6,862 nucleotides of DNA from JAXHUK01 sp034189725. GTDB lineage: Bacteria; Chloroflexota; Dehalococcoidia; SZUA-161. Location: assembly GCA_034189725.1 (NCBI GenBank), contig JAXHUK010000110.1, forward strand, positions 1 to 6,862. Direction: 5' to 3'. Both the position numbers and the translations under genes were made by a program. This document shows positions 1 through 5,162 of the stretch, piece after piece; within the stretch, counting starts at the first letter, position 1, and each line of letters starts with the position of its first letter. The notes under the pieces were generated by a model. The model was given only the letters and a program-made list of their open reading frames with translations. It searched no databases and was not told the origin of the DNA.

Positions 1-1
1 T

Positions 2-490
2 CCCATAAATGTCTTTGATGTAGTTCTGATGGGGTGTTACGGTAAAACCGGCATTCTGAGAAGATACGGTGGGGACGACGAGAGAAGAGCCTATGATGTT
101 CTGCAGACAGTCAGAATGCTTGATCATAAGGATCAACAGATAGGGAAGTTATCTGGCGGGGAACAGCAACGGGTCCTTATAGCACGTGCGCTGGTGGGAG
201 AACCCGTGATATTGCTGCTTGATGAGCCTACTGCCAGTGTTGATCCCGCAATGCAAACCGAGTTCTATGACATCCTGGTGGAATTGAAACAACATATGGC
301 AATAGTGCTCGTATCGCATGATATTAGCGCTATCTCTGTTTATGTTGACAAGATTGCCTGTCTCAATCAGCAACTCTATCATCATGGGTCGAAAGAGATC
401 AGTACCGAGATACTGGAAGCTACCTACAAATGCCCGGTGCAGATGATAGCTCATGGTTCTGTACCTCACCGCATATTGAAGGAGCACTAA
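2..490 (+). CDS. Metal ABC transporter ATP-binding protein, ZnuC/MntB type (5' truncated)
   Basis: This is the C-terminal 162 residues of an ABC ATPase that would power import of a divalent metal (zinc or manganese class) on the cytoplasmic face of the membrane. The reading frame is open from base 2, so the gene starts upstream of the window; the ATG at 29 is internal. The visible part begins in the segment after the Q-loop (FDVVLMG, typical of ZnuC relatives). It contains the ABC signature LSGGEQQR (149-172), Walker B with catalytic glutamate VILLLDEP (206-229), a D-loop (SVD) and the switch histidine in VSHD (codon 317-319). About 90 residues including Walker A are missing, judged against a usual length near 250. 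The stop lies 5 bases before the permease start, as in an operon. The metal cannot be fixed from this fragment; zinc is favoured by the permease type. Family assignment is firm, substrate is inference. Confidence 0.9.
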   Translation, partial: PINVFDVVLMGCYGKTGILRRYGGDDERRAYDVLQTVRMLDHKDQQIGKLSGGEQQRVLIARALVGEPVILLLDEPTASVDPAMQTEFYDILVELKQHMAIVLVSHDISAISVYVDKIACLNQQLYHHGSKEISTEILEATYKCPVQMIAHGSVPHRILKEH

Positions 491-495
491 CGGGG

Positions 496-1317
496 ATGCT
501 AGAAACACTCCACTACGCATTTATGCAAAGGGCTCTGTTCGCAGCATTGCTGGCTTCGGTTGCCTGCGGGATAATTGGCTGCTATGTGATAGTAAAGCGG
601 ATGGTTTTCATCAGCGGGGGTGTGGCTCATGCCTCCTTTGGTGGGGTTGGCCTGGGTATCTTTACGGGGATTAATCCGGTTCTTGGCGCATTACTGTTCA
701 CACCGGTTGCTGCTGTACTAATGGGGTGGGTGACCAAAAAAACCAGGCTCCCCGAGGATACCGCTATCGGTATACTGTGGTCAATAGGGATGGCGCTGGG
801 CATAATCTTCATCAACTTGTCAACTGGTTATGTCGGTAATCCTTTCAGCTTTCTCATTGGGAATATATTACTGGTGTCGTCATTTGACATAAATCTTATG
901 ATTGCCCTGGATGTAGTTATTGTGTTGGCAACAATTTTGTTCTATAAGGAGTTTTTAGCCCTGTCTTTCGATGAGGAGTTCAGTATGGTGATAGGCGTTC
1001 CCACCGGGGTCCTCTATCTTGTATTACTATGCCTTATCGCATTGACGGTAGTGATATTGATACGAGTGGTCGGGATCATTCTTGTCATAGCGCTGCTCAC
1101 GTTTCCGGCGGCGATGGCAAGGAGGTTTACCTATAACCTGAAGACGATGATGGTTCTGGCTATCATATTCAGTGCAGTATTCACGCTTGGTGGTTTGTGG
1201 TTATCTGCCGAGTTTGGCGTAGCGTCTGGGGCAACGATAATCCTGTTTGGTGGGGTAGTATTCCTGGTGACACTTGGATTCTCTGGACTACGTGGCGCGA
1301 GGAAGGTAGCAGGGTAG
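496..1317 (+). CDS. Metal ABC transporter permease, ABC-3 family (ZnuB-like)
   Basis: This 273-residue integral membrane protein is the channel subunit of the metal importer served by the ATPase just upstream. The protein is hydrophobic throughout, with about seven to nine likely membrane helices. It carries the family block VKRMVFISGGVAHASFGG at residues 34-51 (with His45), corresponding to the RRMAFxGxxLSHAxxxG region of ZnuB/MntB proteins. It also has the cytoplasmic loop YKEFLALSFDEEF (about 150-162), which is typical of this family and probably contacts the ATPase. An in-frame ATG at 430 lies inside the ATPase gene. I chose ATG 496 because it gives the normal family N-terminus and follows an AAGGAG-like site (about 479-484) just past the ATPase stop. 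Length is normal. No third operon gene follows: the next gene is convergent after 21 bases, so the binding protein should lie upstream of the window. Zinc versus manganese cannot be decided here. Confidence 0.92.
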   Translation: MLETLHYAFMQRALFAALLASVACGIIGCYVIVKRMVFISGGVAHASFGGVGLGIFTGINPVLGALLFTPVAAVLMGWVTKKTRLPEDTAIGILWSIGMALGIIFINLSTGYVGNPFSFLIGNILLVSSFDINLMIALDVVIVLATILFYKEFLALSFDEEFSMVIGVPTGVLYLVLLCLIALTVVILIRVVGIILVIALLTFPAAMARRFTYNLKTMMVLAIIFSAVFTLGGLWLSAEFGVASGATIILFGGVVFLVTLGFSGLRGARKVAG

Positions 1318-1341
1318 AGAAGCAATACGAGGTATTATCTA
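1318..1341. terminator. Small hairpin between convergent stop codons
   Basis: The 21-base gap between the permease stop and the stop of the minus-strand gene holds a perfect 5-bp inverted repeat, AATAC-GAG-GTATT (1324-1336). It could act as a weak bidirectional terminator because of its position. The stem is short and AT-rich and no T tract follows on either strand, so this call rests mostly on location. Confidence 0.2.
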
Positions 1342-2151
1342 CTCAGCGCTTCCCGGTAGTGGTTCCTCCGTTTTATCAGGACCCTGGTCTGGTTCCTGAC
1401 CCCACCGAGTTTTCACAACCATCCAGGTAGCTGCGACGAGAAACACCAGTATCGATATGAGTTGTCCTTCCTGTATCGGTCCCAGGAAGGGCGCAGTATC
1501 TCCGCGCCAGAACCGTACGGTGAACGTCAGGATAGAGAACAGCACCAGATATAGTGCGAGCAGCGAGCCATGAGGCCTGAGCCGCCCTCGAAATACCCAG
1601 AAGAGAAGTGCGAAAATAACGAGATCGCCAAGCAACTCGTAGAGCTGCGTTGGGTGAACTGGTATGCCGTGGCTGGCATGACTACCGGGATAGATAAACG
1701 CGCACCACGAGGATGTTGGCTCTCCGTAGCAGCAGCCATTCAAGATACATCCCACTCTGCCTACCGCTTGTGCCAGGATAATTCCGGGAGCGGCCAGGTC
1801 GGCCAATGGGGCAAAGGGGACTCGATGCAACCGGCAGTAGATCCACACGCCTAATAGACCTCCCAGTATAGCACCGAAGATCGTTAGGCCTGCGAGATTG
1901 AAGATGGCAAGGGGATTGGAGCTATAGTAGTCCAGCTTGTCGATGACATGGACGAGCCTTGAGACAATTATGCCCAGGGGTATTGCCCAGATGGCGGCTC
2001 CCATAACGAAATCAGAGGTGATGCCAATCTTTTTGAAGAAGTGCCAGCACCACAGGATAAGTGTGGCAACGGACAGAGCGACCATTATACCGTACCAATA
2101 TACGGTAATGGGGCCTATGCTGAATGCAATCGGGTCGATTCCGATGTAGAT
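1339..2151 (-). CDS. Prolipoprotein diacylglyceryl transferase (Lgt) family membrane protein, start codon unclear
   Basis: This multi-pass membrane protein belongs to the Lgt family, whose members transfer diacylglycerol from phosphatidylglycerol to the lipobox cysteine of prelipoproteins. The first ATG (2085) gives 248 residues, but the frame stays open upstream to a stop near 2180. Codons 2151-2086 encode IYIGIDPIAFSIGPITVYWYGI, a close match to the E. coli Lgt N-terminus (FDPVIFSIGPVALHWYGLM) including the Tyr26 position. I therefore extend the gene to 2151, where an ATC codon sits 4 bases after GAGGTG; there is no in-frame ATG, GTG, TTG or CTG. With this start (270 residues) the GRVGCILNGCCYG motif is at about 131-143 and HPTQLYE at about 166-172. 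By eye, E. coli Asn146 and Glu151 are both Cys here, and the Arg239/Glu243 block reads TVRFWRGD. Membership is firm; Lgt activity is less certain. A lipoprotein that would need Lgt lies in this window. Confidence 0.8.
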   Translation of the reverse strand: MYIGIDPIAFSIGPITVYWYGIMVALSVATLILWCWHFFKKIGITSDFVMGAAIWAIPLGIIVSRLVHVIDKLDYYSSNPLAIFNLAGLTIFGAILGGLLGVWIYCRLHRVPFAPLADLAAPGIILAQAVGRVGCILNGCCYGEPTSSWCAFIYPGSHASHGIPVHPTQLYELLGDLVIFALLFWVFRGRLRPHGSLLALYLVLFSILTFTVRFWRGDTAPFLGPIQEGQLISILVFLVAATWMVVKTRWGQEPDQGPDKTEEPLPGSAE

Positions 2152-2155
2152 AGTA

Positions 2156-2161
2156 CACCTC
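2156..2161 (-). promoter_or_regulatory. Shine-Dalgarno site upstream of the extended Lgt-like start
   Basis: Minus-strand GAGGTG is the best ribosome-binding match near the true N-terminus. It ends 4 bases before the ATC codon at 2151 and 10 bases before the second ATC at 2145. It supports translation starting upstream of ATG 2085. It also contains a GTG that is one frame off, so a single-base indel (real or sequencing error) would restore a normal GTG start. Confidence 0.4.
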
Positions 2162-2182
2162 GGATTACAGGAAAGTTGCTAC

Positions 2183-2204
2183 AGGCGGAATAGTAAAGCC
2201 GCCT
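2183..2204. repeat. GC-rich inverted repeat AGGCGG-N10-CCGCCT in the divergent spacer
   Basis: This is a perfect 6-bp inverted repeat with a 10-base AT-rich loop, 32 bases upstream of the Lgt-like coding start on the minus strand. It would form a stem in the 5' leader of that gene. No T tract follows on either strand, so it is not a standard intrinsic terminator. Function is unknown; chance remains possible. Confidence 0.25.
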
Positions 2205-2276
2205 CAATAACGGGACACAAGACACAAACTCCACAGTCAATTATAAGCTATGTTAGCTCATTCAAGCAAATCAGGT

Positions 2277-2295
2277 GTTGCAATGGCCTTGCAAC
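2277..2295. promoter_or_regulatory. Candidate Fur-family (Nur-like) operator upstream of the Fur gene
   Basis: The sequence GTTGCAA-TGGCC-TTGCAAC is a perfect 7-bp inverted repeat with a 5-base centre. The half-sites and spacing equal the consensus I recall for the nickel-responsive Fur-family regulator Nur of Streptomyces (tTGCaa-N5-ttGCAa). It sits in the spacer between the divergent Lgt-like and Fur genes, and its left half-site can serve as the -35 of a promoter reading towards the Fur gene. Autoregulation of the Fur protein is the simplest reading. The repeat is seen directly; its recognition by this Fur protein is inference. Confidence 0.5.
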
Positions 2296-2306
2296 CATGA
2301 TATATC
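2278..2306 (+). promoter_or_regulatory. Possible sigma-70-type promoter of the Fur gene
   Basis: TTGCAA (2278-2283) matches four of six -35 positions and is followed after exactly 17 bases by TATATC (2301-2306) as a moderate -10. Transcription would start near 2313, giving a leader of about 105 bases. The operator-like inverted repeat overlaps the -35, so a bound repressor would block it. The -10 is imperfect, so confidence is low. Confidence 0.3.
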
Positions 2307-2405
2307 TAACTAAGCTATATAGTCAGATGCCTATCTGTAATCGATGATGAGCGGAGGGCTCAGTGCGAATGGAACAAATGCTATTTTCGTAGCAAGATAA
2401 TAACT

Positions 2406-2412
2406 AGGGTGG
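2406..2412 (+). promoter_or_regulatory. Ribosome binding site that sets the Fur start at ATG 2418
   Basis: AGGGTGG ends 5 bases before ATG 2418. The alternative in-frame GTG at 2409 lies inside this site and would have no spacing, so ATG 2418 is preferred. Confidence 0.6.
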
Positions 2413-2417
2413 AAAAG

Positions 2418-2840
2418 ATGGATAACAAGAATAACCTGCTGGAGATTCTACGAGAGAAGGGCTATCGCCTCACCCCTCAGCGGATGATGGTGCTGGAAGC
2501 AATCGAGGCCAGTCATGATCACATCAGCGCGGAAGAGATACACGCCAAGGCTCGTATCAAATATCCGTATATCAACATTTCTACAGTGTACCGAACTCTG
2601 GACCTGTTGAAGGAACAGGGATTGGTGACCGAGACTGACCTGGGGGGTGGGCGTTTTCTCTATCACCCTGTGGGGAAAGCACACCATCACCACCTGGTAT
2701 GTAAGAAATGTGGCAAGGTCAGGGATATCGATGCATCAGCGTTTCAGCAGTTGAAGGATGAATTGAAGTCAAAGTATGGCTTTGATGCTGAGTTCGAGCA
2801 TCTTGCGATCTTCGGGACCTGCGAGGATTGTCAGGGCTGA
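2418..2840 (+). CDS. Fur-family metal-responsive transcriptional regulator
   Basis: This 140-residue cytoplasmic regulator has the full Fur layout: an N-terminal winged helix (about 1-85) and a C-terminal metal-binding dimerisation domain. Visible marks are GYRLTPQR (15-22), His33 in the HDHISAEEIH segment (33-42), the recognition helix NISTVYRTLDLL (53-64) and the metal-site block HHHHLVCKKCG (89-99). The structural zinc cysteines are Cys95/Cys98 and Cys135/Cys138 (GTCEDC). His128 also fits a metal ligand. Such proteins bind palindromic operators when loaded with Fe, Zn, Ni or Mn; the sequence alone does not separate Fur, Zur and Nur. The TTGCAA-N5-TTGCAA repeat upstream and the downstream nickel/cobalt module favour a nickel-responsive role, while the metal ABC operon at 2-1317 favours zinc. 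The gene is alone, with its own spacer on both sides. An extra three residues from GTG 2409 are possible but less likely. Confidence 0.93.
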   Translation: MDNKNNLLEILREKGYRLTPQRMMVLEAIEASHDHISAEEIHAKARIKYPYINISTVYRTLDLLKEQGLVTETDLGGGRFLYHPVGKAHHHHLVCKKCGKVRDIDASAFQQLKDELKSKYGFDAEFEHLAIFGTCEDCQG

Positions 2841-3043
2841 CCCATCTCGTTTCTGATACTACCTACCTGTAAGCGCTCGGAGGACGTAGGGTTCATTAAC
2901 AGGATTCCAGTCCGTATTCCTTACCGGTCGCTATATTACTGGAGAATCCTCTCCGCGCGATTACTTCTGCAAGCACCTCTGTAACGCTTCCCCTGCTCAT
3001 CTCCAAATTCATTGCTAGCGATGGCTCTTTCAATAAGTTTCTT

Positions 3044-3059
3044 CTGCAAACTGTTGCAA
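3044..3059. promoter_or_regulatory. Second TTGCAA-type element at the nickel/cobalt operon promoter
   Basis: CTGCAA-ACTG-TTGCAA repeats the half-sites of the element upstream of the Fur gene but with one mismatch and a 4-base rather than 5-base centre. Its right half is the -35 hexamer of the operon promoter. A shared regulator of both promoters is an attractive inference, though the one-base spacing difference moves the half-sites on the helix and weakens it. Confidence 0.35.
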
Positions 3060-3082
3060 TAATTATTCAGATATGCTATTAT
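3054..3082 (+). promoter_or_regulatory. Sigma-70-type promoter with extended -10 for the lipoprotein-nikL-cbiM operon
   Basis: The -35 TTGCAA (3054-3059) is followed after 17 bases by the -10 TATTAT (3077-3082; five of six consensus bases). A TGC just before the -10 provides the extended TGn element. Expected transcription start is near 3089. This is the best promoter in the window and fits the first gene of the operon at 3186. Confidence 0.5.
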
Positions 3083-3175
3083 CAGTGGTGCCAGGATAAA
3101 ATCAGCCAGGAGGTGTAGCTGGATCAGTTCGACAAGTAGATAGTCTGGAGCAAGGATGCAATGATTTTTATTGAA

Positions 3176-3183
3176 AGAGGTGG
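3176..3183 (+). promoter_or_regulatory. Strong Shine-Dalgarno before the lipoprotein start
   Basis: AGAGGTGG precedes the tandem ATG codons at 3186 and 3189. The in-frame TTG at 3171 lies upstream of and partly across this site, so it is not the start. Confidence 0.6.
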
Positions 3184-3185
3184 AC

Positions 3186-3989
3186 ATGATGAAGAAGCGC
3201 TTTTCTTTAATAGCTGTTGTAGCGGTGCTCATTGCCGCGACATTCATCGTTGGCTGTAATGGGGGTGAGGAGACAGGGGGAACGCTTCAGTTTTATGCCA
3301 ACGGTGAGGATTTTGTGCGGCAGGGCTTTGTTTCCAAAGATGGCTGGAGCATTAGCTTCGACCATGTTTATGTAGTTCTTGATGATGTCGCTGCTTATCA
3401 GACCGATCCACCGTATGATCCTCATGAGGGTAGTGATATTGAGGCGGAGGTTATGGTTGGCCTCGAAGGTTTGCATACAGTAGACCTTGCAGAGGGTGAT
3501 GAGGATGCCCTTCCTATCCGTTTGGGTGATGTGCAGGCTGGCGTGGGCCACTATAATGCGGTCTCGTGGAAAATGGCCAAAGCACCTGCGGGACCTGCTG
3601 AGGGATACAGCCTGGTTATTATGGGGACAGCCACTAAAGATGGCGAGAGCATTGATTTTACCATTAATGTCGAGGATGAATACGGGTATGCCTGCGGCGA
3701 GTATGTCGGCGACGAGCGTAAGGGCATAGTCCAGGATGGCGCTACTGCGGATGTGGAGATGACATTCCACTTCGACCATATCTTCGGCGATGCCGGGACC
3801 CCGCTGGATGACAGCCTGAACGTGGGCGCTGTCGGGTTCGAGCCGTTCAGCGTTATAGCGCAGGATGGGGAGCTTAATGAAAACATGGCGGGACTTCAAG
3901 AGAAACTCTCGCTGGAAGCATATGAGGCGCTGGTGACTATGCTGCCCACACTGGGTCACGTAGGGGAAGGGCATTGCCACTGCGAGTAG
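3186..3989 (+). CDS. Exported lipoprotein with Cys/His-rich C-terminal tail, nickel/cobalt operon
   Basis: The product is a 267-residue secreted lipoprotein of unproven function. It opens with a short basic stretch (MMKKR), a hydrophobic segment (about 6-22) and a lipobox-like IVGC with the lipidated cysteine at 24, so it should be anchored to the outer face of the membrane. The mature part is acidic and soluble, with likely beta-rich blocks such as ISFDHVYVVLDDV (56-68) and FHFDHIFGD (194-202); I think of DUF4382-like proteins but cannot confirm this. The last residues contain His258, then HCHC at 263-266, and one more cysteine lies at 170, which suggests metal or redox binding. ATG 3189 is an equally good start. 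It is the first gene of the operon, and the position next to NikL-like and CbiM genes suggests capture or delivery of Ni/Co outside the cell; that role is inference. Confidence 0.8.
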   Translation: MMKKRFSLIAVVAVLIAATFIVGCNGGEETGGTLQFYANGEDFVRQGFVSKDGWSISFDHVYVVLDDVAAYQTDPPYDPHEGSDIEAEVMVGLEGLHTVDLAEGDEDALPIRLGDVQAGVGHYNAVSWKMAKAPAGPAEGYSLVIMGTATKDGESIDFTINVEDEYGYACGEYVGDERKGIVQDGATADVEMTFHFDHIFGDAGTPLDDSLNVGAVGFEPFSVIAQDGELNENMAGLQEKLSLEAYEALVTMLPTLGHVGEGHCHCE

Positions 3990-4052
3990 GTTTGAGCTGG
4001 TGTTTTGTTTTGCTGTTTTCACAACGATTACCAGAGGAAACTGATTGCATCT

Positions 4053-4058
4053 AAGGGG
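4053..4058 (+). promoter_or_regulatory. Ribosome binding site favouring GTG 4066 for the NikL-like gene
   Basis: AAGGGG ends 7 bases before GTG 4066. A competing GAGGA (4034-4038) stands 6 bases before TTG 4045, which would add seven residues to the signal peptide. GTG 4066 gives the more typical export signal. Confidence 0.5.
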
Positions 4059-4065
4059 CATAATC

Positions 4066-4515
4066 GTGGGTAATAAGCAGAAGTTCGTTATAGGCTTGAC
4101 TCTTGTTATTGCTATCCTGTGTTTCCCTGCGGTCGTTTATGCGCATGGCGCTTTTATCGAATACACGAGCAGCGTGGAAATTGAGATCGTTGCTACCTAT
4201 GATACAGGAGAACCGATGTCCGATGCCCAGGTGGTGGTGTATGCGCCTGATGACCCTGCCAATCCCTGGCTGACCGGTGTTTGCGATGAGGAAGGACGGT
4301 TCACGTTTACCCCTGATAGCTCCAAGACGGGTACATGGGATGTGCAGGTACGGAAGTCAGGGCACGGTGATACAGCTCATATCCCTGTCGGCGATGGTGG
4401 GGGCACAACAGGTGAAACGGGTGGCTACACTGTTTTACAGATCGTGTTGATGTCGGTCTGTGTGATCTGGGGGTTTATCGGAACCGCACTCTATTTCAGT
4501 AGAAGGAAGGCCTGA
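4066..4515 (+). CDS. NikL-like accessory protein of nickel/cobalt uptake, exported and membrane anchored
   Basis: This 149-residue protein resembles NikL/CbiL-type additional components encoded beside CbiM/NikM in nickel and cobalt ECF transporters. A signal peptide (1-26) ends in VVYA, and predicted cleavage leaves His27 (HGAFIEY) as the first residue. The middle (about 30-108) is a beta-sandwich-like carboxypeptidase-regulatory type domain. It has the blocks GEPMSDAQVVVYAP (48-61), DEEGRFTFTP (74-83) and SGHGDTAHIPV (98-108), with His100 and His105. A Gly/Thr-rich linker (109-120) leads to one C-terminal membrane helix (about 122-144) and a basic SRRKA tail. The topology is therefore an extracytoplasmic domain held to the membrane. 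The stop TGA shares its last base with the ATG of cbiM, so the two are probably translationally coupled. In the family, such proteins are thought to help metal delivery to the S component; here that is inferred. TTG 4045 is an alternative start. Confidence 0.75.
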   Translation: MGNKQKFVIGLTLVIAILCFPAVVYAHGAFIEYTSSVEIEIVATYDTGEPMSDAQVVVYAPDDPANPWLTGVCDEEGRFTFTPDSSKTGTWDVQVRKSGHGDTAHIPVGDGGGTTGETGGYTVLQIVLMSVCVIWGFIGTALYFSRRKA

Positions 4516-5156
4516 TGCATATCCCCGATGGTTTTCTGCCTGCCTCCGTCTGTGCCGCAGGATATGTGGCAACAGCGGCAGTAGCAGGTTATTCGATATA
4601 CAAGATCAATAAGCAGGAGGATCCCAGAGAAGATATCCCCAAGGCTGCGCTGATGACGGCCGCGTTCTTTGTGGTCTCCTGGATACATATCCCGGTACCG
4701 CCTTCGAGCGTTCACCTGATTCTGGGGGGATTGATGGGGGCCATGCTGGGGTACTATGCGTTTCCCGCTATCCTCATCGGTTTGTTCTTCCAGGCGGTAA
4801 TGTTCCAGCATGGTGGTCTCACCACTCTGGGGGTGAATGCGATAGTAATGGGGGTGCCAGCGCTTCTGGCGTACTATGTCTTTCGCCTCAAGAACGTGGG
4901 CAATCACAGCGGGCCGGCAAAAACGGGACTATTCGGCTTCCTTGCAGGATTCGGCAGCATCGCTGTATCGGTAGTGCTGGTTGTGGTTGTTTTACTCACG
5001 TTTGTCCCCGCGGGATTGGATTTGAGCATGGAGCGGACCGCGACCATTTCGCTCATTATAGCCCACGTGCCGCTGATGTTTATCGAGGGCGCATTCACCG
5101 CGCTGGTGGTTGTTTTCCTCCTCAGGGTGCAGCCACGACTTCTCGGCGTTGCCTGA
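4515..5156 (+). CDS. cbiM: CbiM/NikM-type nickel/cobalt ECF transporter substrate-binding component
   Basis: This 213-residue membrane protein is the metal-specific S component of an energy-coupling-factor transporter. It begins with MHIPDG, the family hallmark in which the N-terminal amine and His2 bind Ni or Co. His67 in PPSSVHL sits at the same number as the third nickel ligand I recall from the NikM2 structure, so the binding site looks intact. About six hydrophobic segments follow, including the FQHGGLTTLGVNAIVMG stretch typical of the family. The start overlaps the stop of the NikL-like gene by one base, with AGAAGGAAGG (4501-4510) as ribosome site. Normally CbiN (or NikN), a CbiQ-type T component and a CbiO-type ATPase are encoded next to it; none is in the following 1.7 kb, so it either shares distant partners or works alone. 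Nickel versus cobalt cannot be decided. Confidence 0.92.
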   Translation: MHIPDGFLPASVCAAGYVATAAVAGYSIYKINKQEDPREDIPKAALMTAAFFVVSWIHIPVPPSSVHLILGGLMGAMLGYYAFPAILIGLFFQAVMFQHGGLTTLGVNAIVMGVPALLAYYVFRLKNVGNHSGPAKTGLFGFLAGFGSIAVSVVLVVVVLLTFVPAGLDLSMERTATISLIIAHVPLMFIEGAFTALVVVFLLRVQPRLLGVA

Positions 5157-5162
5157 ACGCCG
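5144..5162 (+). terminator. Stem-loop spanning the cbiM stop codon
   Basis: CGGCGTT-GCCTG-AACGCCG is a perfect 7-bp GC-rich inverted repeat with a 5-base loop, and the cbiM stop lies in it. It marks a likely end of the operon, but only two T residues follow. It may be a weak intrinsic terminator or a 3'-end stabilising hairpin. Confidence 0.35.

Larger units (their letters stand above)
2244..2322. repeat. Two TAAGCTAT direct repeats flanking the TTGCAA operator
   Basis: TAAGCTAT occurs at 2244-2251 (followed by GTTAG) and 2311-2318 (followed by ATAG), 67 bases apart. The two copies bracket the TTGCAA inverted repeat. The first lies inside AGCTA-TGT-TAGCT (2246-2258), and the second overlaps the 8-bp palindrome CTATATAG (2315-2322). 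A further 8-bp palindrome GATATATC is at 2299-2306. These may be binding sites for a second regulator, but short AT-rich palindromes are common in promoters. Confidence 0.25.
2841..3185. other. 345-base non-coding spacer and leader before the nickel/cobalt operon
   Basis: I see no convincing gene here. The right half holds the operator-like element (3044-3059), the promoter (3054-3082) and a leader of about 97 bases up to the lipoprotein start. The left half has no clear terminator for the Fur gene. I looked for cobalamin or NiCo riboswitch signatures in the leader and could not recognise either. A minus-strand reading frame crosses the spacer but lacks family features. Confidence 0.6.

Noticed and set aside
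430..495. Upstream ATG for the metal permease inside the ATPase gene
   Set aside because: It would add 22 non-homologous residues; ATG 496 gives the usual family start after a ribosome site.
2344..2400. 18-codon frame just upstream of the Fur gene as a possible leader peptide
   Set aside because: No Shine-Dalgarno precedes its ATG codons and the peptide shows no bias such as metal-binding or regulatory codon runs.
3089..3185. Cobalamin or NiCo riboswitch in the leader of the nickel/cobalt operon
   Set aside because: Expected from the gene context, but I could not find the conserved boxes of either class, and the leader of about 97 bases is too short for a full cobalamin element.
2936..3247. 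Minus-strand frame across the spacer with a hydrophobic stretch (LLADFILAPLIIAYL)
   Set aside because: It overlaps the operon promoter and the lipoprotein start, has no good ribosome site, and its product resembles nothing I recognise; probably chance, though a decayed gene cannot be excluded.
3207..4061. Long minus-strand frame (284 codons) antisense to the lipoprotein gene
   Set aside because: It mirrors the codon structure of a well-supported plus-strand gene with lipobox, ribosome site and promoter, and its translation shows no family features.
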